This document shows positions 55,088 to 64,000 of a stretch of 64,000 bases of DNA, piece by piece (the first letter of the stretch is position 1; each line of letters opens with the position of its first letter). The notes beneath the pieces were generated by a model. That model ran no database searches, was not told the DNA's origin, and was given only the letters and a program-made list of their open reading frames with translations. The translations under genes and the position numbers were made by a program. Origin of the DNA: Snodgrassella alvi (GTDB taxonomy: Bacteria > Pseudomonadota > Gammaproteobacteria > Burkholderiales > Neisseriaceae); the NCBI RefSeq assembly GCF_040741455.2, contig NZ_CP160328.2:1116001-1180000 (forward strand). The letters are read 5' to 3'.

Positions 55088-56458
55088 ATGGCTACTTCAT
55101 CCCTTAATATCGTTATCCTCGCTGCTGGTAAAGGCACCCGCATGTATTCACGTCTGCCTAAAGTTCTGCATGAAATAGGCGGCATCAGCATGTTGGAACG
55201 GGTGATCCACACAGCACAGAGTCTGAACCCTGATAGCATAAGCGTGGTTATCGGCCATGGTAAAGAGCTAGTAAGGCAACGCATTCAGGCGAACGTACAC
55301 TGGGTCGAACAGGACCAACAGCTTGGCACTGGCCATGCAGTTAAAATGGCGTTACCCAATCTGGCTGACAGCGGACGTACCCTGATACTCTATGGCGACG
55401 TGCCCTTAATAGACCAGCAGACATTAGCGGATTTACTCAGTATCGCTGGTGAAGATGTCGCTCTACTTACCGACGTTCTCGACAACCCCACCGGCTATGG
55501 CCGCATCATCCGCCAGCAAGGCAACGTAGTCGCCATTGTTGAAGAAAAAGATGCCAGCGCTGCCGAAAAAGCCATTTGCGAAACCAACACCGGCATCTTT
55601 GTTTTGCCCAACCGCAAACTGGCTCAATGGCTCAATGCCTTGCAAAACCACAACGCTCAGCAGGAATACTACCTAACCGACGTAATCGCACGAGCACAAC
55701 ACGATAAAATCCCTGTACACCCTCTACAGGTACGTGCCTCATGGCTAGCGGCGGGTGTCAACAATAAGCTTCAACTGGCGCAGCTAGAAAGGATTTTGCA
55801 ACAGCAACAGGCCAACGCCCTGCTTCAGGCCGGCGTAACCCTGCGTGATCCGGCACGCTTCGACTTACGTGGCCAGTTAAAACACGGACAGGACGTCATC
55901 ATCGATGTAAACGTCGTACTTGAAGGCAACATAGAACTGGGCGACAACGTCAGCATTGGTGCCAACTGCGTCATAAAAAACGCCACCATTGGCGCAGGTA
56001 CTGTAATCCAACCCAACTCGCACCTAGATAACTGCATTATCGGCAGCAACGCGCAAATTGGTCCGTTTGCTCGTCTGCGACCACAGGCACAGATTGGTGA
56101 TGCCGTACACATCGGCAACTTTGTTGAAGTCAAAAACAGCACCATTGGCTATGGCAGCAAAGCTAACCACCTTACCTATCTGGGCGATGCCACCATTGGC
56201 GAACAAACCAATATCGGTGCCGGCACCATCACTTGCAACTACGACGGCGTCAATAAATACCGTACTGTCATCGGCAACCAAGTACGCATCGGTTCTGGCA
56301 ACATGCTGGTAGCGCCAATCACCATTGGCGACCGTGCCACCACCGGTGCCGGCAGTACTTTGAGCAGAAACTGCCCGCCAGATAAGCTCACTCTGGCCCG
56401 CAGCCGGCAAACTACCTTGAACGAATGGAAGCGCCCTGAAAAAAAACCACAGGAATAA
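55088..56458 (+). CDS. glmU: GlmU, N-acetylglucosamine-1-phosphate uridyltransferase / glucosamine-1-phosphate acetyltransferase
   Basis: A 456-residue bifunctional enzyme. Uridyltransferase domain with LAAGKGTRM at 11-19 and GYGRI; left-handed beta-helix acetyltransferase domain (about 250-456) built of hexapeptide repeats (IGANCVIKNATIG, IGPFARLRPQA, NYDGVNKYRTVIG). It makes UDP-GlcNAc for peptidoglycan and LPS. I chose ATG 55088 (MATSSLNIVIL), as the family start, over an upstream in-frame start. Confidence 0.96.
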   Translation: MATSSLNIVILAAGKGTRMYSRLPKVLHEIGGISMLERVIHTAQSLNPDSISVVIGHGKELVRQRIQANVHWVEQDQQLGTGHAVKMALPNLADSGRTLILYGDVPLIDQQTLADLLSIAGEDVALLTDVLDNPTGYGRIIRQQGNVVAIVEEKDASAAEKAICETNTGIFVLPNRKLAQWLNALQNHNAQQEYYLTDVIARAQHDKIPVHPLQVRASWLAAGVNNKLQLAQLERILQQQQANALLQAGVTLRDPARFDLRGQLKHGQDVIIDVNVVLEGNIELGDNVSIGANCVIKNATIGAGTVIQPNSHLDNCIIGSNAQIGPFARLRPQAQIGDAVHIGNFVEVKNSTIGYGSKANHLTYLGDATIGEQTNIGAGTITCNYDGVNKYRTVIGNQVRIGSGNMLVAPITIGDRATTGAGSTLSRNCPPDKLTLARSRQTTLNEWKRPEKKPQE

Positions 56459-56789
56459 TCCTGCCATCATTGTCAGCCTCAGCACATTTCGCTTAGCCAG
56501 ATGTGCTGAGAAACTAGCGCTACCACCTATCTTCCTTTTTGCACCTTTCCCAAAACTGACTAAAAATCTGTATATATCCTTACACAAGCAGCAGTAAATT
56601 CAACACATCGGAATTATAATCTGCAAAAACATCACATACACCAGCGCTTTCTTGACATTACTGTTTAACAACAGCGACTCCCTTAGCAAACCTTGCATGC
56701 AAATTAACAAGCAAAAGTAATATCATGCACAATAAAAATGATTCCCAATAAAAACAATAAACCAAATCTACCACCTAAGGTTTAGCGCA
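56459..56789 (+). other. Intergenic region with the feo promoter
   Basis: About 330 bases before feoA, no gene. The AT-rich part at 56700-56770 (AAAAATGATTCCCAATAAAA) is a weak match to a Fur box at best. Confidence 0.4.
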
Positions 56790-57029
56790 GTGTCAACACT
56801 AACTCTCGATCAACTACCGTTCGGGCAACCGGCAGTTATTACCCGACTGTTGCCCGAATCTATGCCATTTCGCCGCCGCTTGTTAGCCATGGGCATCACT
56901 CCCGGCAGCCACGTTACTGTTATCCGTACCGCCCCCATGGGCGACCCTCTGGAAATCAAAACCCGTGGTTTTTACCTGTGCCTGCGCCGCAGCGAAGCAC
57001 AGGCTATTGGCGTAGTTGAGGCTGAGTAA
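56790..57029 (+). CDS. feoA: FeoA, SH3-like partner of ferrous iron transport
   Basis: A 79-residue SH3-fold protein (LDQLPFGQPAVITRLLP, RRRLLAMGITPGSHVTVIR, GDPLEIKTRGFYLCLRRSEA). It starts with GTG at 56790, with AAGG about ten bases upstream; no ATG fits. Its stop overlaps the FeoB start by one base (TAATG), so the two are translated together. Confidence 0.93.
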   Translation: MSTLTLDQLPFGQPAVITRLLPESMPFRRRLLAMGITPGSHVTVIRTAPMGDPLEIKTRGFYLCLRRSEAQAIGVVEAE

Positions 57030-59353
57030 TGAAAATAGCATTAATCGGCAACCCCAACAGCGGCAAAAGCACATTATTTAACGCCCTTACCGGCTCTCGC
57101 CAGCAAGTAGGCAACTGGCCAGGTGTTACTGTAGAGCGCAAAATTGGCAGTACCCAGATAAATGGGCAGTCAGTAGAAATCGTCGACCTGCCCGGTACTT
57201 ATGCCATCGAAAACCTCGACATGGCAGCCTCACAGGACGAAATGATCGCGCGCGAGTTTGTGCTCAACGAACCTGACACCCTAATTATCAATATAATCGA
57301 TGCTACCAACCTGCAACGCAGCCTGTACCTTACCTTTCAGCTGCTTGATCTGAAAAAGCCAATGCTGGTCGTACTCAACATGATGGATGCCCTGCAGAAC
57401 ATGGGCGAAAACATCAATATCAGTACCCTTACCCAGCAGCTTGGCTGCCCTGTTATAGCCATATCTGCAGCGAAAAAGATGGGTTTAATACAATTGCAGC
57501 AAGCAATCAGCAAAGCTTTCAGCCAGCCTGTAGCTGCTGACCCGCAACTGGACACCCTCGGAAAAAAACAAAGTGATATCATCCGCCACTATCTGTCGCA
57601 ACTGCCGGCAGACAGTGTAGTAAACCAAATCGATCAATGGTCATTAATTGAACTGCTGCTGAAACAAAGTTCTATTTCTCTTAGCAGTGACGAAGAGCAC
57701 ATTGTTCAGCAATGTCGTGACGAACTATCTAGTTGGTGTAACTATGAAATCGACATCGCACTGGCTAGCTCTCGTTACGATGCCATTGACCAGCTAAGTC
57801 GTACGGTTATCGAAAAACCACGTGAAGCAAACCAGTCTCTATCCGACAAAATCGACCGTTTTACCCTAGGTCGATATACCGGCATACCGTTTTTTCTGTT
57901 TGTCATGTACCTTATGTTTATGCTGGCAGTAAAATTCGGCTCCGTATTCATCGACTTTTTCGATGTTCTTTTTGGCACAATATTTGTTGATGGCTTTTCT
58001 ACCTTACTTACCCATATTGGTTCACCAGAATGGCTGATAGCTATACTGGCTAACGGCATCGGTAGCGGCATCCAAACTGTAGCCACCTTTATCCCTGTCA
58101 TTGCCGCCATGTTTCTGTGCCTGTCGTTTCTCGAGGATTCCGGCTATCTGGCACGAGCAGCTATGGTTGTAGACAGAGGCATGCGTGCCATCGGTTTACC
58201 GGGAAAAGCGTTCGTGCCCATGCTCGTTGGTTTCGGCTGCGGTGTGCCAGCCATTATGGGCACACGCACCCTAGACTGCGCACGTGACCGTCTGATGTCC
58301 ATCAGCATGATTCCGTTTATGTCTTGTGGCGCCAGATTACCCGTCTATACCTTATTTGCCGTTATCTTCTTTCCTAATAATGCTTCCAGTGTCGTATTTA
58401 TCTTGTATTTACTCGGTATCGGTGTCGCCATCTTTACCGGTCTGATACTCAAACACACTTTGCTACCGGGTGATACCACACCATTTATCATGGAAATGCC
58501 TGCCTATCGTCTACCAACACTACGCGGCATGCTCTACCTCACATGGTCACGCTTAAAAGGGTTTATTTTCCGTGCCGGACAGGCCATCGTGCTGATGGTT
58601 ACCATTCTTAGCCTGCTCAACTCCCTTGGTAGCGACGGTTCATTTGGCCACCCCGATAGCAGCCAGTCTGTACTATCTGTAGCCAGCCAAAAAATCACCC
58701 CCGTATTTACCCCAATGGGTATCAGCGAACAAAACTGGCCAGCCACCGTTGGCATCTTCACCGGCATCTTTGCCAAAGAGGCCGTTATCGCCACGCTTAA
58801 TTCCCTTTACTCAATGAAAGCAGAAGAAGACGGTGGCGAGGAAGAATTCAACCTGCAAGCAGGCATCATCAAAGCTTTAAAAACCATTCCTGCCAACCTT
58901 AGCGAAATGGCCGGCTCATTTCTTGACCCGCTTGGCTTCAGAGCCCTTGACGAAAATACAGCCAGCGTCCAGCAGGACATGGACATCAGCAGCCGTACCA
59001 TAACTAAACTTGAAAGTTCCTTTGGTGGCAGCGCCGCTGCCATGGCATATTTGATATTCATTTTGCTCTACACCCCCTGTGCCGCTGCGCTTGGTACCAT
59101 CTACCGCGAAGCCGGCTGGCGCTGGATGCTATTTGTTGCTGGCTGGACATTCCTCACTGGCTGGAGCTGTGCCACCGTCTACTACCAGTATCACCAGCTC
59201 AGCCGTTCGGCCAGTGCCTCCTACTGGATTGGTAGTGTAGCTATTTTACTGATCCTCGTAATCTGTGCCATGAAAATCATCGGTAGCCGGCGCCAGACCT
59301 GTCAGATAGCCATGAAAACCTGTCCACATAGCAAAGGCAGCTGCTGCCACTGA
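57029..59353 (+). CDS. feoB: FeoB, ferrous iron transporter with N-terminal G domain
   Basis: A 774-residue protein. G domain with GNPNSGKST (7-15), switch region WPGVTVE, DLPGTYAIE and NMMD; helical linker to about 270; then a membrane domain with Gate motifs (GFGCGVPAIMGTRTL, FIPFMSCGARLPVYTL-like MIPFMSCGARLPVY). The C-terminus is Cys-rich (CQIAMKTCPHSKGSCCH). It imports Fe2+, suiting a low-oxygen habitat. Confidence 0.96.
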   Translation: MKIALIGNPNSGKSTLFNALTGSRQQVGNWPGVTVERKIGSTQINGQSVEIVDLPGTYAIENLDMAASQDEMIAREFVLNEPDTLIINIIDATNLQRSLYLTFQLLDLKKPMLVVLNMMDALQNMGENINISTLTQQLGCPVIAISAAKKMGLIQLQQAISKAFSQPVAADPQLDTLGKKQSDIIRHYLSQLPADSVVNQIDQWSLIELLLKQSSISLSSDEEHIVQQCRDELSSWCNYEIDIALASSRYDAIDQLSRTVIEKPREANQSLSDKIDRFTLGRYTGIPFFLFVMYLMFMLAVKFGSVFIDFFDVLFGTIFVDGFSTLLTHIGSPEWLIAILANGIGSGIQTVATFIPVIAAMFLCLSFLEDSGYLARAAMVVDRGMRAIGLPGKAFVPMLVGFGCGVPAIMGTRTLDCARDRLMSISMIPFMSCGARLPVYTLFAVIFFPNNASSVVFILYLLGIGVAIFTGLILKHTLLPGDTTPFIMEMPAYRLPTLRGMLYLTWSRLKGFIFRAGQAIVLMVTILSLLNSLGSDGSFGHPDSSQSVLSVASQKITPVFTPMGISEQNWPATVGIFTGIFAKEAVIATLNSLYSMKAEEDGGEEEFNLQAGIIKALKTIPANLSEMAGSFLDPLGFRALDENTASVQQDMDISSRTITKLESSFGGSAAAMAYLIFILLYTPCAAALGTIYREAGWRWMLFVAGWTFLTGWSCATVYYQYHQLSRSASASYWIGSVAILLILVICAMKIIGSRRQTCQIAMKTCPHSKGSCCH

Positions 59354-59394
59354 CCAGATGCACATTTTTACCAGCCGCTAAAACAGATTTACCC

Positions 59395-59434
59395 AAACAG
59401 ATAGTGATATCTGCCCTATCGTCACTATCTGTTT
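59395..59434 (+). terminator. Strong hairpin between feoB and feoC
   Basis: AAACAGATAGTGA / TCACTATCTGTTT, at least 13 bp of stem with a 14-base loop, 41 bp after feoB. No long T run follows, but the stem is strong enough to reduce read-through, so feoC may be made in lower amount or from its own promoter. Confidence 0.65.
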
Positions 59435-59486
59435 GTATTCAAATACCTAACCAACAGGAACCATAACAGCACAGGATAGACAAAAT

Positions 59487-59768
59487 ATGCTCATCACTGC
59501 CATTCGCGATTACCTTATCAGCATCGGACAGGCCAGCCTGCAAGATTTAGCACGCCATTTCCAAGTACAGGAAAGCGCTATGGAACAAATGCTCAGCTTT
59601 TGGCTGCGTAAAGGAACCATACGCCAAATTAGTCTTACTCAGCCCGGATGTAGTCCAAACCAATGCAGCAACTGCTTCGCCTGTCCCGATGGTGCCAAAA
59701 AAATTTATCAGGTCATCAGCAGCCCCCGCAAAACCATCCCCATCACCTCCGCACAACACAGCATCTAA
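59487..59768 (+). CDS. feoC: FeoC-like winged-helix protein with four-Cys motif
   Basis: A 93-residue protein: winged helix (LITAIRDYLISIGQASLQDL, FWLRKGTIRQI) and four cysteines C55, C60, C63 and C66 (PGCSPNQCSNCFACPDG) of the type proposed to bind an Fe-S cluster in FeoC. It lies downstream of feoAB, as expected. May regulate FeoB stability or expression in response to oxygen (known only for enteric homologues). Confidence 0.85.
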   Translation: MLITAIRDYLISIGQASLQDLARHFQVQESAMEQMLSFWLRKGTIRQISLTQPGCSPNQCSNCFACPDGAKKIYQVISSPRKTIPITSAQHSI

Positions 59769-60168
59769 ACAAGCCAGATTCAGTCAAAATTGATTAGCAA
59801 AGTGACAGCATAAATCAATACCAGCAACATACCGCATGTAAATACAACCGCCGTCGATCAGCGTATAAAAATCAATATTATTGATAAATAAAAATAAATT
59901 TTTCTAAATCATCAACACAACCCAACCACATCCCTACCAAATAAACAAACACTCAGCTGCCTGCATCAGCAAACATTACTGTGCAAAACGCCTATTTCCA
60001 TTACAATCGTCTTCTTAAACAATTGAAAACAGCATAAACAGGCATGGCACTGCGCACCAAATAGACAACAACCGCTGCATTCATCTCTCATGCACAACAG
60101 CCGCGGCCAGTCTTACCCTTCACACGCGCAGCCACACCAGCAACCAGCCTGTAGCAAAAGGATAAAAC
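59769..60168 (+). other. Intergenic region before glmS
   Basis: About 400 bases without a coding frame. The last 20 (AGCAAAAGGATAAAAC) include the glmS ribosome binding site. I see no glmS ribozyme-like element or other recognised structure. Confidence 0.45.
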
Positions 60169-62010
60169 ATGTGTGGCATAGTTGGCGCCATTCGCGCTCA
60201 GAATAACGTAGTAGAATTTTTAACCAGCGGTCTGGAACGGCTGGAATATCGCGGTTATGACTCCTCTGGTATTGCCGTCTGGACACCCAATGGCATAGAG
60301 CGCGTACGTCGCGTCGGCCGCGTTAAACTGATGGAAGAAGCCGCACAAGCTGCAGGTCTAAAAGGCAGCCTTGGCATCGGCCATACCCGATGGGCAACAC
60401 ACGGCGGTGTTACCGAACCCAATGCCCATCCCCATATTTCCAATAATCTGATAGCCATCGTCCATAACGGCATCATCGAAAACTTTGAAAGCGAACGCAA
60501 CCGCCTTGAAGCACTGGGCTATCAGTTCACCTCACAAACCGATACAGAAGTGATTGCCCACAGCATTCATTACGAATACACCCACAGCAGCATTGGCAAC
60601 CTATTTCAAGCGGTACAGCACGCCTGCCAGCGTTTTCAAGGAGCTTACGCCATTGGCGTTATCGCTCGCGATAATCCCGAAAAACTGGTAGCCGCACGCA
60701 TGGGCTGCCCGCTGTTAGTGGCACTGGGCGAAAACGAAAGCTTTATCGCCTCGGATGTATCCGCTGTAATTGCCTATACACGCCGCGTGGTATTCTTGGA
60801 AGATGGCGATATCGTACAGTTATCCACAGACGGCATCGACCTGCTGCTCGATAAACACCAGCAACCGGTAGAGCGCGAAATCAAAATGTCCGAACTATCA
60901 CTCGCTTCGCTCGAACTTGGCCTGTACAGCCACTTTATGCAGAAAGAAATCCACGAACAGCCCAAAGCCATCACCGACACCGCCGAAGTATTTTTAGTTG
61001 GCGGCTTCGAACCGGCCAACTTCGGCATTAATGCTGCCGCCATCTTTGAGCGCATTCGCAGCATCAAAATTCTTGCCTGCGGCACCTCCTACTACGCCGC
61101 CCTAACCGCACGCTACTGGCTCGAAGCCATCGCCCAGATACCCACCGATGTGGAAATTGCCAGCGAATACCGCTACCGCAAAGTGATTGCTGACCCCGAA
61201 CAACTGGTGATTACTATTTCCCAGTCCGGCGAAACCCTCGACACCATGGAGGCGCTCAAATATGCCCAATCACTGGGCATGCAGCATAGCCTGTCCATCT
61301 GCAACGTAATGGAATCTGCGCTGCCGCGCGAAAGCGAGCTGGTACTGTATACCCGTGCCGGTGCCGAAATCGGCGTTGCTTCCACTAAAGCCTTCACCAC
61401 CCAGCTAGTGGCCTTGTTTGGTTTGGCGGTTACCCTAGGCAAAATGCGCGGACTGGTTACCCCTGAGGAAGAAGAGCAATACACCAGCGAACTGCGTTTG
61501 CTACCGGGCAGCGTCCAGCATGTACTTAATCTGGAACCGCAAATCGCCGGCTGGGCAAACCAGTTTGCTGCCAAAAACAACGCCCTGTTTCTTGGCCGCG
61601 GCATCCACTACCCCATCGCCCTTGAAGGTGCACTGAAACTGAAAGAAATCACCTATATTCATGCAGAGGCTTATCCTGCCGGCGAACTCAAACACGGGCC
61701 ATTGGCACTGGTAGACCAGAATATGCCGGTAGTGGTTATCGCGCCCAACGACAGCTTACTTGAGAAAGTCAAAGCCAATATGCAGGAAGTTGCAGCACGC
61801 GGCGGCGAACTGTTTGTATTTACCGATTTAGACAGCGAATTCACCGCCGGCGAAGGTGTACATGTTATTCGCACACCACGACATATGGGTGTACTGTCGC
61901 CAATTGTTCACACCATACCGGTACAGCTACTGGCGTATCACACCGCACTGGCACGCGGCACGGATGTGGATAAACCGCGCAATTTAGCAAAATCAGTGAC
62001 GGTGGAATAA
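60169..62010 (+). CDS. glmS: GlmS, glutamine-fructose-6-phosphate aminotransferase
   Basis: A 613-residue enzyme starting MCGIVGAI, with Cys2 as the glutaminase nucleophile; GYDSSGIA and HTRWATHG follow. Two SIS domains (about 285-610: [42 protein letters not shown]) and the C-terminal KSVTVE. It makes glucosamine-6-phosphate, the first step toward the product of GlmU nearby. Confidence 0.97.
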   Translation: MCGIVGAIRAQNNVVEFLTSGLERLEYRGYDSSGIAVWTPNGIERVRRVGRVKLMEEAAQAAGLKGSLGIGHTRWATHGGVTEPNAHPHISNNLIAIVHNGIIENFESERNRLEALGYQFTSQTDTEVIAHSIHYEYTHSSIGNLFQAVQHACQRFQGAYAIGVIARDNPEKLVAARMGCPLLVALGENESFIASDVSAVIAYTRRVVFLEDGDIVQLSTDGIDLLLDKHQQPVEREIKMSELSLASLELGLYSHFMQKEIHEQPKAITDTAEVFLVGGFEPANFGINAAAIFERIRSIKILACGTSYYAALTARYWLEAIAQIPTDVEIASEYRYRKVIADPEQLVITISQSGETLDTMEALKYAQSLGMQHSLSICNVMESALPRESELVLYTRAGAEIGVASTKAFTTQLVALFGLAVTLGKMRGLVTPEEEEQYTSELRLLPGSVQHVLNLEPQIAGWANQFAAKNNALFLGRGIHYPIALEGALKLKEITYIHAEAYPAGELKHGPLALVDQNMPVVVIAPNDSLLEKVKANMQEVAARGGELFVFTDLDSEFTAGEGVHVIRTPRHMGVLSPIVHTIPVQLLAYHTALARGTDVDKPRNLAKSVTVE

Positions 62011-62055
62011 AGCAGATTTAATCTGAAGAGTTTTTTTAAATTTCAGCTTAACATT

Positions 62056-62100
62056 AAAATAAATTCCCTACTTTTAATACATAGTAGGGAATTTATTTTT
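62056..62100 (+). terminator. Rho-independent terminator of glmS
   Basis: An AT-flanked stem of about 17 bp with a 10-base loop (core AATTCCCTACT / AGTAGGGAATT) followed by a T-rich tail, 45 bp after glmS. Confidence 0.88.
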
Positions 62101-62279
62101 GATATATCCTTCAGACAGCAGATTTTAAGCCAATTATGCCAATATACTTTATATACTAAATAAAATCTGATTTTCAAATATGATTTCTTTTTATTTACAA
62201 ATCTGTACAATTGATTAATTACTGTAAAAGATGTTTTTTTATATATTAGGGATCAGTTTTATTTTTGGGATTGCACTTA

Positions 62280-63782
62280 ATGCATAAATTAGATACCAAC
62301 CGCAATGACAATTACCAGACTCTCACGGTTTTTGTGGCTGCTTTTGTGACTTATCTTTTTGTATATGGCTTTGAGCTAACACATTTCAGTCTGTCCATAG
62401 ATGAGGAGTTTGATAATAATATTGCTCATACGATAGCGATTGGACGCTGGGGACATGCGTTACTAAAAGCAACTATTTATCCTGAACCCTTTATTCCCTT
62501 TTATACTGAAATTCTGACTTTTATTTTATTGGCTGTTTCGTGTGTAGTAATTGTTAAGACTTTTGCACTGAAGTTTAATCAAGCACTTTTTTTTGCGGTT
62601 TTATATGCTTCTTCGGCTCAGTTTGCTTATCAGCTCCAATTTCTGAATCAATGTGATACGGTGGCTACAGCTATTTTAATATCGGCTGTGGCTGTGTATC
62701 TGATTGTCAAAAATGATTCTTTTTTTTGCTCCTTGTGTTTGCCAGCATTGCTGCTGGGCTATGCAGTGGCGATATATCAGTCAATTATCTTTTTTTCTTA
62801 TTCCCTGCTACTGGCTTATCTCATGCTGGATACGGTTCGGGGAGCGTCAGACATTAAACACATTAAACTTTTTTTTAAGCTATTGATTTCCTCTGTAATC
62901 GGGTTAATTCTGTATGTAGTTTTGGGAAAGCTGATTCTGTACATTTACCATCTTCAATCTGAATCTTATTTATTAGATATTGTGGTTTGGTTTAGTGAGT
63001 CGCCACAGCTGGCTTTAAAGAAAGTAAGCCGCTGCATAGAGCATTATTTCACGCTGAAAGCACCTTCAGGGTTAAATACATTTGCTATGGCAGTATTGTT
63101 ATTATTGCTGCCGCTATTTTATCCGTTGAAGAGCAAAGCCAGATATGGCTTGTATGTATTTCTAAGTATTATCACGCTGTTTTGTATGAATATAGTGGTT
63201 GGTAAGGATTTACCGGCACGTACGATGACAAGCTTTGGTATCTTTTTTGCTTCTTCAGGTCTGATTGCCTTTGTTGTTGTACGCAAAAACAGATATTTAT
63301 GGGCGATAGTATTTTTTTCTTTTCTGTATGGAATAGCCACAGTCAGCAATCTTTTTTATGCTGACTATAAGGCCTATAAAAAAGATTACCGAATAGCTTC
63401 GTCTATTGCATACGATATGGATAAAGTTTTAAAAAGTTCGGGTGAAGCACCAGTAAGAGTTTATTTTTTTGGAGCACCAGAGATTAAGCGAGTAAACCTA
63501 CCAAAATATGCAGATATGTTTGGTGCGTCGTTTCTAAACTGGGACCATGGTAATACAGTAAGAATAGCGGCATTTATGAATAAATCAGAAATTGCCAATA
63601 TTACTCCGGCTTCGTATGAAGATATTAAAGCTGATCTGCCTACAATTTATGCTGCACCAGCGTGGCCACAGCAAGGAAGTATTCTGCAATTAAAAGATGT
63701 AGTTGTGGTTAAATTGGGGCAGGAGGTAGGTTATTGCCCAACTGGTGTAAAAGAGAATACTCAGCCAAAACAATGTCAATAA
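62280..63782 (+). CDS. GtrII-type integral-membrane glucosyltransferase
   Basis: A 500-residue membrane protein with about ten hydrophobic segments. The GtrII-family pattern (PF14264-type) is seen in LSIDEEFDNNIAHTIAIGRW, the following LLKATIYPEPFIPFYTEIL and the later YAVAIYQSIIFFSYSLLL. The Asp-Glu pair in SIDEE lies where such enzymes have catalytic acids. The C-terminal ~120 residues form a soluble domain (VYFFGAPEIKRV). Family members transfer glucosyl groups from a lipid carrier to O-antigen or other glycans. Low GC in comparison with neighbours. ATG 62280 chosen over an in-frame TTG at 62265. Confidence 0.8.
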   Translation: MHKLDTNRNDNYQTLTVFVAAFVTYLFVYGFELTHFSLSIDEEFDNNIAHTIAIGRWGHALLKATIYPEPFIPFYTEILTFILLAVSCVVIVKTFALKFNQALFFAVLYASSAQFAYQLQFLNQCDTVATAILISAVAVYLIVKNDSFFCSLCLPALLLGYAVAIYQSIIFFSYSLLLAYLMLDTVRGASDIKHIKLFFKLLISSVIGLILYVVLGKLILYIYHLQSESYLLDIVVWFSESPQLALKKVSRCIEHYFTLKAPSGLNTFAMAVLLLLLPLFYPLKSKARYGLYVFLSIITLFCMNIVVGKDLPARTMTSFGIFFASSGLIAFVVVRKNRYLWAIVFFSFLYGIATVSNLFYADYKAYKKDYRIASSIAYDMDKVLKSSGEAPVRVYFFGAPEIKRVNLPKYADMFGASFLNWDHGNTVRIAAFMNKSEIANITPASYEDIKADLPTIYAAPAWPQQGSILQLKDVVVVKLGQEVGYCPTGVKENTQPKQCQ

Positions 63783-64000
63783 ATTTTATAAGCTATTCTG
63801 TCGTTACAGTTATTTAAAATGGTGGTATTAACCTTCTAACTACATGTTGTGCAGTCAGAAAAATGTGGTGCTGACTTTTGCAAATAAAGAATGTTTTAAT
63901 GAAGATTGATTAAAACAGATCTCTATCGGGGTGATTTTCAGGCAAGTTCAATGTTTAGACGCAGTATCGGTTAGTTGGTGATTGAATCCGGTTGAACATT

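Noticed and set aside
56700-56770. Fur box before feoA
   Set aside because: Only a weak match (ATGATTCCCAAT); not enough to call a site.
59769-60168. glmS ribozyme or small-RNA target upstream of glmS
   Set aside because: No conserved core visible; such ribozymes belong to Gram-positive bacteria.
1-64000. CRISPR arrays, tRNA, rRNA and intact insertion sequences
   Set aside because: Reading both strands gave no regularly spaced repeats, no tRNA-like cloverleaf with a CCA end and no transposase frame.

Overview
The window is chromosome from a beta-proteobacterium of the family Neisseriaceae. The gene content (ubiUVT, ffh, valS, glmU, glmS, class II fba, hexR) fits this family. So do the large contact-toxin loci and the secreted proteins that start with an extended signal-peptide region. 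AT-rich accessory DNA and a host-associated style suggest a bee-gut Snodgrassella-like organism, but that genus call is inference and no rRNA is present. No tRNA, rRNA, CRISPR array or intact insertion sequence was found.

Layout. 1-2518: tail of an unknown gene, then the leftward ubiU-ubiV-ubiT operon (O2-independent ubiquinone hydroxylation). 3082-9995: a PAAR-Rhs effector with an AHH-type nuclease tip and its immunity gene, followed by two decayed copies of the tip/immunity cassette, each introduced by a scrap of the rhs core. 10590-14656: a HlyC-like gene lacking both expected catalytic residues and carrying a secretion-leader-like N-terminus, then a classical autotransporter whose 5' region is a duplicate of the HlyC-like gene's. 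15047-32882 (read right to left): a contact-dependent inhibition locus, cdiB-cdiA-cdiI, followed by a silent array of displaced CdiA C-terminal modules and immunity genes, most of them broken. A tRNA 2'-phosphotransferase gene (kptA) sits inside this array on the other strand.

33404-42010: ordinary metabolism and transport, nearly all leftward: nitroreductase, AzlCD, a YiiX-like hydrolase, a small membrane protein, HexR, a nucleoside hydrolase next to an MHS-family transporter, and a CcsA/YpjD-like protein. 42235-62010: core genes: ffh, a broken SEC-C gene, valS, hpaR-hpaC, fba, a ThiBPQ-type ABC transporter, a HAD nucleotidase, a small lipoprotein, glmU, feoA-feoB-feoC and glmS. 62280-63782: a GtrII-type membrane glucosyltransferase.

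The toxin loci work by the same logic. A large conserved delivery protein (Rhs or CdiA) carries an exchangeable AT-rich C-terminal toxin with a cognate immunity gene just downstream. Older toxin/immunity pairs remain behind the current one as an archive. The most unusual points are: a family of signal-peptide-bearing (presumed periplasmic) immunity proteins paired with a toxin I cannot classify; a second recombination seam inside the CdiA tip after the VENN-type motif; the leader-HlyC chimera; and kptA within the archive.
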